DNA of 64,000 nucleotides, from NCBI RefSeq assembly GCF_030936135.1, contig NC_082637.1, positions 10,677,001 through 10,741,000 of the forward strand, in the 5' to 3' direction. Below the pieces are notes generated by a model, which did no database searches, was not told the origin of the DNA, and worked only from the letters and a program-made list of their open reading frames with translations. A program made the position numbers and the translations under genes. The stretch's first letter is position 1; each line of letters starts with the position of its first letter. This stretch comes from Gavia stellata. Taxonomy: Eukaryota > Chordata > Aves > Gaviiformes > Gaviidae. Below, in pieces: positions 1 to 12,819 of the stretch.

Positions 1-3000
1 ACAAAAACAGGGGGAAGAGTGCTTGTACACTTGACATCCCCCGAGAATTTGCTACAAGCGGTTTCAAAAGTTTTGGGATCAACTGCTGATCCAGGCATTT
101 CTCAAGGACTGCTACACACCTTCATCACACCCTTTATTGAAACACTGCACATCTGAACCCATTCCTGGAGCTACCTGTGGACTGCCTCCCAGAGCCTTGC
201 TCTGCTCGGATGCTGAGGACAGTGACAGTCCTGCAGCCATTCGAGCAGCTCTCGGGTCCTGTGGCTGCACTGAGCAGGAGTGAGCTGCTCAGGTCTCTGT
301 GCTGTGCTTGCCCTTGCCACTGCATGTTGAGTGGGAGGGACATACTCCTTACATGCTGTATGACTCAGGGATCAAACATGGGCTGCTCTCCACATGGGCC
401 AAGTTTTAGATTATTTATTAAATAAATTGAAAAGTGAATTTCAGGGAGGCGTTTGTTCAGAGACCAGACATGCCCACAAATAGCATGATAATATGTTAAT
501 TCTTTAGCTGCAGAATAATTATGGTGAATTTTTTAAAGTGGCTTAGTTAATAGTATTTCTGAAGCCAAGAAATCATTATCTTAATTACACACAGACCTAT
601 CTATTGCCCTTTTTTGTAGAGGACAAACTGTTTCTGCATTAATATGGTTCTGTAATGCAAAACTGCCTTTTTGCATATCTTTTTTTGCTGTTTAGGAATT
701 GTTCAGCTTTGGTATCAAAAAGTATGGTCTCTGAGATTCATATTGAAACATTATCGTGGCTTCAACTCTTTGGTCAGAATTACTTCCTAATAAACAGGGC
801 TTCAACAGAAAAATTGTGATGAGATTTGAACATATTAATGTAAGAGTGGGTTTTTTTTCAGTCTTAGGCAGTTTGCTTGAGAGTGTAACAAATGAATATA
901 ATAAAACTCAGTGCAAAACTGTGTAGAAGGAAAAGGTGATTCTAATTTTAAACAAAACTAATTTCACTCATACTCATTCTCTCACACTAAGCACCAGGAC
1001 ATTTGTATCTGTGTGGTCAAGACAGGATTTCTTGTGGTTATACAGATGACAAAGGGTGCTGGCTATTGAGTTCTTATCACATCTCTTGGGCTTTCCTTAA
1101 ATGACGATGACAAACTGGTTTCTAGAGAGGCTCCGACTTCCAGTGACCCTTTAGTAATGGAGAGATCATTTGCCTCAGTATCTAGTCTTGCTTTGTCTTA
1201 GGCAAAGTTGTTTTCCTTGTTTGGATATTTTATGGCTTGAGTTCTGTTCCTCATCTTCTAGCCACCTTATCTTCGGGGCTTCTGTTTGTTCTGTCCGGTT
1301 ATCTTGTCACTTGACTGACTGCATTTGCCATCAATTAACACAGGTTCTTTCTTTTACCACTTCTTGTTGTTTCTCCTGATGCATTCACATGCCTCTGTTT
1401 CCATTCGTAAGCTTTTCTACACATCTTAGCATTTCTGTTACAGATCTCTGCAAGAAGGCACTGACAAAAACCACGGAGACCCTCTAGTGTTGCTGGTAAC
1501 AGCTCTCTGCAACCACACAGGACACGTTTGTGTCAGTGGTTTCTGAAGAGCAGCTGGGTGTCCTGATCTGCCTGGGAGTGCCAATGTTGGACAGCACTCT
1601 TTCTATTGCCAGATACAAACCTCCTTTGGAAAAGATTATTTTTTTGATTTCTATGTTGCCTAGAGTCTCAATGTTTCTATTAGCGAACTAAAGAAACCCT
1701 CTACATTATAACGACACTAATAACCATCCATTCACCATGGATGTGGACAAGTTTTGTGTCAGGCTAATGTCTGGCGTAAACTGAAGTGCTGTTAATGAAG
1801 ATTATTCATGAGTTTTGTGTCCTTGAAGTTCTCCTTTCCTCCCAATATTCCTCCCCTATGTCTTGTAGCCCTGTCACAAGTCATCTTTGTCCTGGTTTCT
1901 TTGCATTGCCATAGCCACATTCTTGTTTTCCTGTCCCATCGTAAAAATACCATTTACTGTTCACACACATCTACCACCATTTAAATAGGAGAAAAACACT
2001 TTCAGCAAATCGGAGCAGTGCTCTAGAAGATCAGACAGGCTGCACAAATGCCTGCTCCCTGAACCTACTCATCCTCTTCAAAGCTGTCTTGTCAGGAGTT
2101 AGGTGTCACATTTTCAAATGGTTTTGTTTTCATCCTGACATGTGTCTAATAACGGTAAGGTTTTTAAAGTGAATAGTAGGGGAAGACTTTGCCAGCAGTT
2201 CTAGTTAGCTCAGAAACTCTTTTATTCATTAAAGTCATTCCTCTTCCTGAGCTTTTTCTCAAGTTTGTATTCCCAAATACATCTTGGGAAGAACATGGCC
2301 CTGTCTTGCACATCAGAGATGATACCAGAGGTTGGGGTGAACACAGTGTGGGGCTGGCAGGCACTGTCAGAGCACAGTGTATGGCTTTAGGCTAAAGCAG
2401 GCATGCAGCGTTCATTTCTCACCAGGGACACAGAACCCTTTTTGCTGCTGATTTCATAGTAAAACTGCAGATCCCTTTCCTGTCGGGGCCTGGGCCTTAG
2501 CTCTGGGCCAGACTTGCAGACTGCAAAGCCAGTGCTGTGGATCAGCGCATCCCAGAGCATGACGGGCCTCCCATACCAGTGCCTGGAGAGCTGCACTGAT
2601 CAAAGGCTCAGCCCCAATAAGGCTTTAAAAACAGACCGCTGAGTATTACACTTCTGTTGGATGCAGACAAATCTGGTTAGGATCTCACTCTTCAAAGTCC
2701 TTCAGGTATTAGGGACCTTCAATCCACATACTTGGAAGAACAGATGAATAAAGCAGCTTCTCTCTTGTGTTAATTACTCGTGACCCATTCTATCTGTTCC
2801 CTGCAAAGTGACTTTCAAATCAAGCCAAGTACCAATTTTCCTGGTTGCTAAACATTAAGAATTATGATGTAAAGTTATGAAACATGCCATTAAAGGAGAT
2901 TTCAGTCCCACAATTACACACAGGGACAGTTACTCAAAGACAGAGTATACACCAAACTATTAGCAAGCTATAGACACTGTCAGTAAATCTCAGTAGGACA

Positions 3001-4426
3001 TGAGCCACTTTGTTGCTTCTCTTTCCTATCACAGCAAGCCTCCCAGGGATGCAGGAGCTGCTGCTGTGTGAATAGTTTAGCACCCTCAATCCAGCACCTG
3101 CACCAGTGCACAAGGGCATCGGAACAAAACAGGTCTGAGTACCCAGACAGTGAATGTCACGTGTAATAAACAGTTAAGCCTTATGATTAATTAGAGCTTT
3201 GGTTTGCAAGAATTAAAGAAATGTAACACTTCAGCAATCCTGCTGCTCGGGCAGATGATGTGTTGCTACATTCATTAGGGAGTAATGAAAGCTGCTGAAA
3301 AGTCCTTGTAGTGACAGTACCAAGGCAGACCGACAGAAAATCCTGAAACCAACCCCAATCTGCTGTGTGTATACAGCTTGTGTGTGAGAACACAACCAAG
3401 AGGACATTACTTGTGAGATGAGGTCCTTGTTGCTAACAAAGGAAGCCTCCGGTCCCCTCAGAGGGGAGGAGGTTTGGGGATGATAAACTTATTTTTCTGT
3501 CTACACAGAACTGACAGAATCTGGATCAAGTCCTGTATTCTGCTTGTGCAGGCAAGCAGATTGTCATTTGTCCCCCATTCATGTGCTCACACACAAAGTG
3601 ACTTTTCCAAGTCTCCCAAATATTTTTCAGCTCTTGCACACATCCTACATTTTGCCTTTCAGTAGCACCCACAGCTGTGATGCTGCTGGCCTGACCCTCG
3701 CATGCATGTGCTGGGTTTGCCCAGTTCAAAGGCTGCTGTTGGCTGGGGTACAGGGTGGCCCACCTGCCCATTGGGGACATGCCTGAGTGCTGACCAACCT
3801 CTTGTGGTTCTCACACCCCTCTGGGAAGTCACAAGTGGCACAAGAGAAAGAGCTGCAGAGCTGTGTGATGGGACAGGCTCAGAGCAGGCTGTTGCAGGGT
3901 GATGGCAGAGAAGGGACTTTTGGCATGGTCCCAAAATCCTTAGAGCCAAAGGGTCTGATAGGTCATTCTTGTGCTGAGAGCACCATTACTGGAGGTTTTA
4001 ATTGCAGCAATTCATATGCACACAGTGCTGTGTGCTTCTGAGCAACACAAGATCCATTTCCCCCTGCCTTTCCCGAGAGCCTTTTACAGAGGCATGGCAG
4101 GAGACAGGGCTGGCAGGAAGGCGATGGAGTTCTTGCAGTGGAGAATGGGCTCTGGGGCCTGGCTCTGGCTGTAAATCCAACCAGACAACTTCAATTCCTA
4201 CCTCTGTGTATTGCAGAGAGGAGCTCAGTGTTGCCTGCAAGTGGGGTGAAACAGCATGTGCTAAATTATTTAGTTTCTGTAGCACCTCCGGGTATCAGCC
4301 GTCTCTTCTCAGCCAGCCCAGAAGAGCCTAGGAGGCCATACAAGTATTCAGAGCCATCTTTCTGCAGGAGTATGAGCTCCAGAAGAAGGTCTAGCTCTGA
4401 TTACTGACTAGTTCTTTCCATTGCAG
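1..4426 (+). other. DNAI1 intron (5' end outside the window)
   Basis: This is intronic sequence upstream of the first recognised DNAI1 exon. No exon, RNA gene or clear transposon was recognised. Open frames are 60-109 codons, lack flanking splice logic and match no family I know. The segment is moderately AT-rich, especially 480-900. Confidence 0.6.
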
Positions 4427-4575
4427 TGTTCAAAATGCTATTCAAGCCAGTTTCTGGATGTGTTTGAAGCCCATCACATGGCCGTGGACTCAGTCAGCTG
4501 GAATCCGTATCACTTGAAAGTCTTCATTTCCTGCAGCTCTGACTGGACAGTCAAGATCTGGGATCACACCATCAA
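4427..4575 (+). CDS. DNAI1: DNAI1 coding exon (fourth from last), WD40 repeat
   Basis: DNAI1 is an intermediate chain of the axonemal outer dynein arm. It forms a WD40 platform that helps hold the heavy chains together in motile cilia. The exon follows a good acceptor (pyrimidine run then ttgcag) and ends at a donor reading AA|gtaggt. It encodes 49 full codons plus two bases of a lysine codon. The translation contains [20 protein letters not shown] and then [14 protein letters not shown], a textbook WD40 repeat ending in WD. This matches vertebrate DNAI1 from memory almost residue for residue. An in-frame TAG arises only if the donor is ignored. Exons encoding roughly the first three quarters of the protein must lie upstream of the window; I looked for the preceding exon in 1-4426 and did not find it. 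Confidence 0.95.
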
Positions 4576-5472
4576 GTAGGTCCTGCTGGGTCCTGGCGTG
4601 GGCGAGGAGGTCCAGCCTGATATGCCAGCTGCACATGTCAACTCTGCTCATACCTCAGTCTCAGTTTCCCTCTTAGGTGTTGATATTGTTAATTGCTCTC
4701 TCTATTTTGGGGGGTGATGACTCAGATTTGTACTCCCCAGGTATGAGGTGTAAGATTATGTAGCATTGGCTGCCCCAGGAACTTGCCAAGCAGTGCAGCT
4801 CAGCACAGAGCCTGACTGCTTCACTTTGGACCTGGCTTTCTTCAGGCAGAACCTAGTGTGGCAAGGTTATTCTTCTGGAGCAATGCTATAGAGAAATGTG
4901 AGGAGCTGGCTTGTGGCCTCAGGGGCCAGACACCTCCTAAGAGCCACAGAGGAAAAAAAAAAAAATTGGAACATTTAAAAATACATAATGAAGTTCACGG
5001 TTAGTAGTTGAGGAATGTCTGGTTTCAATCAGGAAATTGATTTTGTTGTAAATCAGTCAGAGTCAAATATTTCCTGTTGCCAATACTGCTCTAATATTCA
5101 ATGTTTTTGTCAGAATTCCAGAGAAGTAAATTCACTTTTTCCTGTATGATAGTTAATCAGAGAGACTTGATCTTGCTGTCTGTGTTGGGGAGAAGCTTTC
5201 AAAATGCTTTCAGAAAGAAAGAAAGAAATATACAACCTTTCTTCTCGTCACAGTAGGACCAATCCCAATGCATTTGGGTTGATGCTCACCTTTGCTTTGC
5301 CTTTGGGTCAGACCCTGGCTGGTATCTGACATAGAGAAATACCCCATCTCCCACTTTCACAGCTGGTCTTGAACAACACAGGCTGCAGCATCAAAATGTT
5401 TACAGCTCAATGTTTCACTTCCAGAGTGGCATGTGTTTAAATGAGTTCTTCTCTCTGGGTCTTTTTTTACAG
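4576..5472 (+). other. DNAI1 intron, 897 bases
   Basis: A short intron bounded by gtaggt and a long T-run acceptor. It contains a 13-base A tract near 4952-4964 and a small GAAA repeat at 5213-5229. Nothing else was recognised. Confidence 0.85.
5213..5229 (+). repeat. Short GAAA tetranucleotide repeat
   Basis: About four tandem copies of GAAA lie inside the 897-base DNAI1 intron. It is a short microsatellite. Confidence 0.7.
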
Positions 5473-5572
5473 GACTCCGATGTTTATTTATGACCTGAAT
5501 TCTGCTGTAGGAGACGTTGCATGGTCCCCTTACTCCTCCACAGTCTTTGCTGCAGTCACCACTGACGGCAAG
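5473..5572 (+). CDS. DNAI1: DNAI1 coding exon (third from last), WD40 repeat
   Basis: This 100-base exon starts after a strong tttttttacag acceptor, completes the split lysine codon from the previous exon, and ends at AAG|gtgaga in phase 0. It encodes residues 50-83 of the DNAI1 fragment in this window. The key stretches are [16 protein letters not shown] and [13 protein letters not shown], the start of the next WD40 blade, whose last strand is supplied by the following exon. The fit in phase and sequence on both sides makes the assignment secure. The preceding intron is only 897 bases, in contrast to the following ones. Confidence 0.95.
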
Positions 5573-7843
5573 GTGAGAGGCTGGGAGCAACACTGCTCTG
5601 ATTTGAGTTGAGAGGAAGTCAAGGGAGATTAGGGTTGAGCGTGGGGATGGGTCAGCCCAATCCTGGCCAAGGGTGTCGAGGAGCTGCAGATCCCCCACCA
5701 GTAGGAATCCACTGCAGTGACAGGCTGAGTTGGCTGCAGCTTGCCTGAGCTGCTTGCCTCAACATAGCAGGGTCATTTTGGTAGCGCAAGGCCCTAAAAC
5801 TATTAATTCTTTTTTGCTTAGTCTGATTACAGAGGACTCAGAAGTCATAAAGCAACAGAGATGAGGAAACCTGGGTAGCAGCATTTTTTAATCCTTCTCC
5901 CCCTAAGGTCTATCACATCCCTACAAGCAGCTTGACCAGAAATCTCTCAGCTTTAGCCCAATCATGCAAACAGCTGATGTTAAATCACAAATCAGAGGGC
6001 TTTTAGCAGATGCTGATGATCAGCTGCACATCTCACTGCAGCCTTGACAAACCCATCAGAAATGCATGTGGGTCCTCTCCCCTAAGCACAGGTGCTTCTT
6101 GGGGGCCAAGCCCCCCCAGCCTCTAGCATAAGCAAGCCAAACCTCTTTGCAGTCCTAGTTTGCTCCTCATACTCCAGGAATGGAGGTACTCAGAGGATAG
6201 AGAGGTTCAGGGAACAGGCTGCTTTTTCCTATGCTTTCCTGCTCTTGGCATGCATATCCCTGGACATGAATTGCTCACTCCTTCTCAATGCTGCTCCTGC
6301 TGCATTAAGGTAGATGTTGCAAATGCATGCAAGTACTTGCTTGCTCTCATGTGTACCACATCAGTGCAGGTGTGCAGCTTGCACATGCCAGGAGAAAAAC
6401 ACTTAACTCCCTCTATGTGAAATCAGCTGATTAACCAGTGCATCCCTGGGGATGGAGAGGTGATGTTGCTGATCACAGCATCCCCTAGTATGAGCTGACA
6501 TCAGGGCATTGGTTCTGAACATCCAAGGTATACAGAAGCAATAGAATAAAGTGGTTATATAATTATATTGATATTAAAAAATCAATTATAGTAGTATGCC
6601 CAGGGTCAACAATACAACTTTGTTCCAATTAAATAAAATCAACATTTTCCCACTGTGTGAAGCTATCTCCAAGAATAACGATTTGGTAATGAAGTACTTA
6701 GACCAGTCCTAATATTGAGATGATGGCAGTAATATTTTTGCCCCTAGCCATCCATCCTAGTATCTCAGATGGTTAATTTGGGCCTGGCGAGTAGCCAGGG
6801 CACATAGATATCCATCAACCTTGGGTTTGTGCTGTAAGACCACATTGCTCTGTCACCATGGGCTGTATGTTTTGTGGGTATAAATTGGAAAGTCTGTGCA
6901 GTTTGGCCAAATTACTCTAGCAAAAAAATGGCCTTTATATATCTCTATCATTGAATTGATGCCTTAGCAACTTTACTGCAGTTTAACCTTTATGTTATAG
7001 CAAAAAAATCATTGCACTGATACACTGGCTCAGGGTGTGAATTTGTCTCTCCCAAGCTAAGTAATAGAAATCTCTTCACTGGGGCATCTGGTCTCCCTGG
7101 GAAGCTGAGGATGCCACAGCCTACAGAAAGCAGTGTTGATGCTTTTCCCTCGCAGGCGGGGTCAGGATTGGGCCCTTTGTTCATGAATCTGTCTGAACAC
7201 TTTCCCCTATATATCAAATGAACGGCCTACATGAATGAAATGAATGCATTCAGTGTTACACATCCTCTGACTTGTTTTCCACAAGTGAAGTTGTGTGTGT
7301 CCTCAAACCTGGCAAGGGTTCTGCTGACATTTACAGCTTCAGTTGAGTGCTGGAGTGAGCAGTGCAGAGAACTGTGGGTACCCCAGCTGTGTCCTGGTGC
7401 CTAACTGTGGGGACCAGGATGGAGATATCTGCAGGCAGCGATACATCCTGGACAGCATGAGCAGATGGAGGGTAAACACTGGGCGTACTTGGATTTCTTA
7501 TTCATGTGGTCAAGTTTCTGCAGAGACAGCTCATCTCTAAGGAGGCTTCGTGCTACTCACTTGGGCCAGGTTCTTTATCAGAGCTTTACCTGCTGCAGAG
7601 AAGCTCCTGTGGACTTGGCAAGAGTTTGTGCAATGGGGTCTTTCCATTCCACCACTAGCTTGTCCCAGCCACTGCTGCAGTGACTTTAGTTGTGTTGTTG
7701 CAGAGTCACATTAGCTGCAGCATCCATGAGCCTGGAGTTTGTATGAGGCTATGGATGAGACAGAAGACTGTCTGACTTGGCAGCACTGCACCCAGGTTAT
7801 CTCACCTTGGCTATCCTACCTTGGATCTAATTCAGTAATCCTC

Positions 7844-7871
7844 ATTAGATCCTAATTTAGTAGGATCTAAT
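7844..7871. repeat. Perfect 11-base inverted repeat with 6-base loop
   Basis: ATTAGATCCTA at 7844-7854 is exactly complementary to TAGGATCTAAT at 7861-7871, separated by six bases. A third related GGATCTAAT-like piece lies just upstream near 7823. The function is unknown; it may be the end of a decayed element or chance. Confidence 0.6.
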
Positions 7872-9835
7872 CTGCTTTATGCCTTTAATCCCAAACTCTG
7901 AGAAGAGGGGCCATCAGCCAGGAGCAGCCCAGAACTGGGCTGCCTAGCAGGAAAGGGCCAAGCAAGAGCTGCCTTCCCATTGCAGTAGGCTGGCCAGGAC
8001 TGAGACTGATAGAAATCCTGGGCCTCTGTGTTAGCCACTAATCATGCTGGTTGCAGCAGGGTGTGTCTGAGACATGGTTTAGTTTCTATTTTGAACAAAA
8101 CCTTTTAGATCTGCAAAGGAAATGGAATAAATAGTTGTTTACAGCATTTTTGTTCCTGGACATATTCCACTTTGTAGCAGAGTGCACTTCTTGGGAATAA
8201 CTCAGTGCCTCACAAAGGGCAGTCTCCATTAAGGCTGGGGAAAAATCTACATTAACAGGATACAGAAAACTACAGGAAGTGCAGCCAGAAAATAAAACAT
8301 TAAAGGCCTCCTGTTCACAAACAGCCTCTAGTTTTGCATCCGCACATAATTATGCCTGCAAAACTTGAAGGTTGCCTGGAGGTGGTTTTAAAATCACGTC
8401 CTAACTGCAGTCTTAAAGGGATACCTGGCATATTTTGAAAAACACATTTCCTTATTCAAGCTGATGCTATGTGTCCAAAATACGTGTATCAGCCTCCTAA
8501 GTCCTAAGACTGACTTGGAAATTGGGGCATTTTCAAATTTAAACATCTCTCAATTCCCATGAATCCAGGACGTGGAGATTTAAGAAAATCTGTAAATATC
8601 AGGGGCATGATGATAAAATGTGTGTGTTGGCAGCTGGGCATTTGCTTTGGACAGCACCACCTCTTCATAAATAACCTGAGTGTTCTGGTGCAGTGGACAC
8701 TAACTGCTACTATTGCTCTTTATCATGTTCTGGGTAATTTCCTTAGTCTCCTGCTCTGCCCGATGGCCATTTTATTTCAGAATGAGCATAAATGATTTGC
8801 AATGGAAACTGAAATAAAATGATCACTGAGATGTGCACATCTGTGCCAACACTGCCTGGAGAAAAACTCCCAATTCTATAACTAGGTACCTAAATAAGTG
8901 GCCTGATTTTAAAAGGACTGGACAGCCAGCTGCTTTTGTGGAAGCTAGTCTTTGCTGGATGTGCTCAGAGTAGTTGCTATAGAGTATTCAGCTTTGGTTT
9001 CAATCACTGTGCTAAGTCCACTGCAGTTTTGCTCTGTGATTGCATTTCAGATGACACTTACGTTCCTTGAAGACTCCACAGTGGTTCCTAAAGCAGACAG
9101 GTGGAGAGATCTTTTATTTACAAACATGAGCCCTGCAGCTCAGTTGGCTGACATCAGCTCTGTGGTCCCTCCAGGCCATCTCCTACAGGGACCTGGGTGC
9201 AGATACTGATGTGATTAGCAGTGAAATAAAATGAGGTTAGAGAACACCTAGTTTAGTTTAGGTTGTAAATGGTAAAAGCCTGACATAAAGAAAAAGGCTA
9301 GCTGGGATGAGAGACTTGCTTTGCAAACCAAAAAAAATGTGGACGTAGATTTGGATACCTGGACTCTTTCACTTCAGGTGCAGGAAATCTGGGGATGTTG
9401 GTCAGACTACTGTAAGGACAGAGGGCAGAGAAACGGTGGGGGGATAGAATTCAATCCCTGCAGCATTCAGCAGGATTTGCCTTTGGGAGTTTGCTTTAAG
9501 CCAATGTCAAACTTACGCTTAAAGCAGAAAAAAAAAAAAAAAAAAGAAACACATAAAAGCAGGAATCATACCTGAAATTTCCTTTTTGGGCTTCTTTTAC
9601 GTTCCTTAAATAAGGAAATGGTGTTTGCAGGTTGTGCTGTATGGGGGCAATGCTGCAAACCTCCACGTCTGGCTCACTCCGGGCAGGTGGATACTTTCTT
9701 GTGCTGAATTCATGGATGAATTGTTGCCCCTGTTAAAAAGCCAAAGATACCCATGTCACAAGTGTCCCCAGATGGCTGGATCCCAGGCTGTGGGCCACAG
9801 CTGCCCCAAGCAATGGCTGTAGTGGCATGGTCAAG

Positions 9836-10208
9836 CTGGGCTTCTTCAGCCTGGAGAAGCCTGCCAGTGCCTACAAAGAGGTCATCAAGAAGTTAGAGCC
9901 AAGCTCTTTACAGCAGTGCATGAAGGGACAATGAGACACAACAGCTGAAATGAGTTAAAATGAGAGGTTTGGACTGGATGTAAGGAAAAACTTTCACTGT
10001 GAAGGCAGTTAAGTAATGGAACAGCTTGCCCAGAGAGTTTGTGCCATCTCTGTCCTTGGAGGTTTTCAAGACCAGATTGGGTAGAGCCCTAAACAACCAC
10101 ATCTGACGTCAGAGCTGACCCTGCTTTGGGTAGGAGGTTGGAGAAGAGATGACTCCTGGGGGGTCTCTTCCAACCTGAATTACCTTCTAACCCTGTGACA
10201 CTATGAAA
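9836..10208 (+). mobile_element. CR1 LINE, 5'-truncated 3' fragment
   Basis: The segment begins in sequence equivalent to the LFSLEKR part of CR1 ORF2 (gggcttcttcagcctggaga). It runs through the conserved block encoding ERLPREF-like sequence (ggaggttttcaagaccagat) and ends in the CR1 3' UTR motif ctcttccaacctgaatta followed by a degenerate tail at tgtgacactatgaaat. Orientation is the same as DNAI1. It has indels and is not coding. Nearly all avian CR1 copies are truncated at the 5' end like this one. Confidence 0.88.
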
Positions 10209-10419
10209 TGTCCTTGTATGAGAAGGAGGATCCCAGGGGGTTTACAACAGGCTTGGGAGCACGCACTAAGTACAAGTCCATTTGCTCTCATGTTTTTGTG
10301 GTCTGTGTCCTTCATGACTAATGCAGCAAGAGCAAGGTGATGTTAAGCCATCTTTAGTAAATATTGATAGCCTCAGGATAAATGCCATCCAAGTTTGCAC
10401 TCTGCAGAGAAAGCGGCTC

Positions 10420-10558
10420 AGACATATGCTCCAGGGCTTTTCCCCATTACTGAAGCTGTTGACCTTTCAAGATGTGAAATACTTGAAACGACCCAAACCT
10501 TCAGGAAATTAGTTAATGCTTTGTGCTGCTCAGGAAGTGAGTGTGCCCTTTCCTGCTT
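10420..10558 (+). repeat. Unassigned diverged repeat, copy 1
   Basis: This segment aligns with 11850-11960 in the same orientation. Shared blocks include a common TGTGAAATAC core preceded by CTTTCA, GAAGCTGTTG against GAGCTATTGC upstream, and GTGCCCTTTCCTGCTT against TGCCTTTTTCTGCTT at the downstream end. By eye identity is roughly two thirds to three quarters with small indels. I do not recognise the family. Confidence 0.5.
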
Positions 10559-10709
10559 ATATAAACATATTTTACTGGACAACTGTTTTGTATGAGAAGT
10601 CTTGAAGACCAGGTTCCTGTTGTATCTCACTGACAGGATAAGATGCCGAAGACAAGCCTTGATATCCATCCTTTCCCAGCTAGGAAAGAAACACTTGTTT
10701 AGTGCTGGC

Positions 10710-10735
10710 GTGTGTGTGTGTGTGTGTGTGTGTGT
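10710..10735 (+). repeat. (GT)13 dinucleotide microsatellite
   Basis: An uninterrupted GT run of 26 bases lies in the DNAI1 intron. It is a pure repeat and therefore probably polymorphic in length. Confidence 0.95.
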
Positions 10736-11849
10736 TCATAGAACAATTTGCAGAGACTTGCTGCCCATTTAGCATTGACCGGCAGCAAAAAAACAATCTC
10801 TGTTTTTAAAAGCGTGAAAGATTTTGCAGATAAGAGGCTTGCTAAACCTTCCAGGTTTGCAATATTTCACTGGGTATTTTGGACCTAATCCTGCCTCTCC
10901 TTGTAGGGCATGAATCAGGGGTGCCAGCAGATCTCTCAGCATCAGTCGATGCTTTTGCCCAGGGGAGTCAGGACTGTGAACTCCTCACAGCTAAAGATGT
11001 CCCTGCTACATCTGAGTCTTTCCTCCTACTCTTCTCCAGTAGCCCATGGGGTTTGTCCACACCTTATGGGGCCACCACCAGCTCTGCAGGAATGGGACGA
11101 GGCATCCCCTGGCTCTCTGCACCATGGCCAGGGCAATTGCTGGGGAGTGAAAACACTAAATGAGTGCAAGTCCCTTTGTTGTCACCCAGAAGGACCTTTG
11201 AGTAGGCTGAAGTGGGCAGGGACTTTCTTAAAATGGCTTTGAAATTGCATTCACAGCATAAGTGGTTGTTTTCCGGTAAAACTGCTCATTTTCTTCTGCC
11301 ACAAAACCTAAAAGGCTCTTTCTTATTCCCTACTGAATCTTTGAGATTAATGTGGACTGCTGGGTAGACTTATGTCTGCTTTAAAACAAGGGCTGGTGGC
11401 AAGTCAAAGCTCAATGAGGTAGATGGGCAGAGTCCCTGGAATTAATGCTGCCTCCACTTTGTCAGTCGGGCTGTCTTCCCTTCTCCTCCCCCAGCCACGA
11501 GGCTCTCTGTGCACTGGCATTTCTCTACCCTAGCAGCTGCTTTTAGGGAATAAAGCAGGCCTGTTAGGTTTGTCCCTGCAGGGTCTGAGCCCTCACGTCT
11601 ATCCTGCTGCAGCTCCCATCCCATTGTAGGGTGCTCTGGTGGGCTCTGAGCCTCAAGATGTGCATCAGGCACCTCAGGACATTACTGCTCACTCATATCC
11701 CTTAGCTACTGAGTTGCAGGTGAGGTGACTTTGTCAGCACAGTAGTTGGTTTCAATGCAAAGTCAAACTGATAAATTTAAATGTCTTTTGTCAGTGGCTT
11801 TGCAGGGATTGTTTCTTACACAGATGCTCGCAGGCCGGTTTTTCATTCC

Positions 11850-11960
11850 TAGAGCTATTGCTCTTTCAGGTTGTGAAATACAGCATTTTGATGAAACTCA
11901 CCTGCTGAAATTAACTAGTTTCATTCAGCTACACAGGAACCAAGTTTGCCTTTTTCTGCT
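11850..11960 (+). repeat. Unassigned diverged repeat, copy 2
   Basis: This is the second member of the pair described at 10420-10558, with the shared TGTGAAATAC core at about 11873-11882 and a matching pyrimidine-rich end near 11947-11961. Similarity may extend upstream toward 11770 (GATAAAT in both). It has no coding potential. It could be an old dispersed repeat or a local segmental duplication. Confidence 0.5.
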
Positions 11961-12819
11961 TGTGTGGAGTATGTGAGTGAAAAAATTACTCGGACACCAT
12001 CTCCAAAGATTTCATTGATTCACCTGTTAGACTTTGCATAAAAACTTACTTGGGGGCAACAGAGCCCATCAGGAGTATCTGAGAGAGTTTAAAAAGCTGC
12101 TCCTAGGTGCCGCTCTGCTCTTTGCCACTGAGAAAGGCCCCTCACTTAGGTTTCAATTTGCAAGTGGGGACAATTGGCATTAGGGCCACTGAGAGCCTCC
12201 AGCTGTCTGCCCCATCCTGCTGTACAGAGACAGCAGCTCCTGAACCTTAGTGTTTATTGCTTGGCATTTTATAATGACCAGAAATCTGTTCTGGTTCATT
12301 TTAAATGCCAGTCTCCAAACTGTGACAGTTCAATATCTGCCTTGTGAACATCTTTCCTGGCCTGCCGCAGGTGGCAGAGAGCAGTGACTGCTTCTCCCAT
12401 CAGAATTGATGCTGCTCTTGCTTGTGCAACTGCCTGCCTTTGCCCATGCCCCAGCCTCCAGCACTGACTCTCTGCAGCAGGGCATAGCTAGGATCCTGCC
12501 AACGTGTGAAGAGATGGAGCTTGGTCCCAGTCTATGAGAACATAGTTTCAGCCTGACATCAGGGGCCTGGCTGTGGGTCACAGTAGAGAGAGTGCGGGGG
12601 ACCAGCACAGCTGGGATGTATTCACGTACCACAGCCTTGGGAGTTTTGCCCTGGGGCGCGTAAGGGAGTAATTGAAACAGTCTCCCTGTTCTTCACAGGG
12701 TATTTGGGATGGGATGGCATGGCAGAGTAGGGAAGTGTCAGAGGACTGGAGGAAAGACTCTTTGCCCAGTATTCAGGAGCATGACAGTGCAGGAGAGGTT
12801 AGGCAGCCTAAATATGCTA

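Noticed and set aside
1-4426. Possible further DNAI1 exon upstream of 4427
   Set aside because: The expected LVGTEEGKIYK-like coding sequence with splice sites was not found, so that exon is probably outside the window.
9529-9545. A17 tract as the tail of a processed pseudogene
   Set aside because: No upstream coding or UTR similarity to any gene was recognised, so it is treated as a simple A tract.
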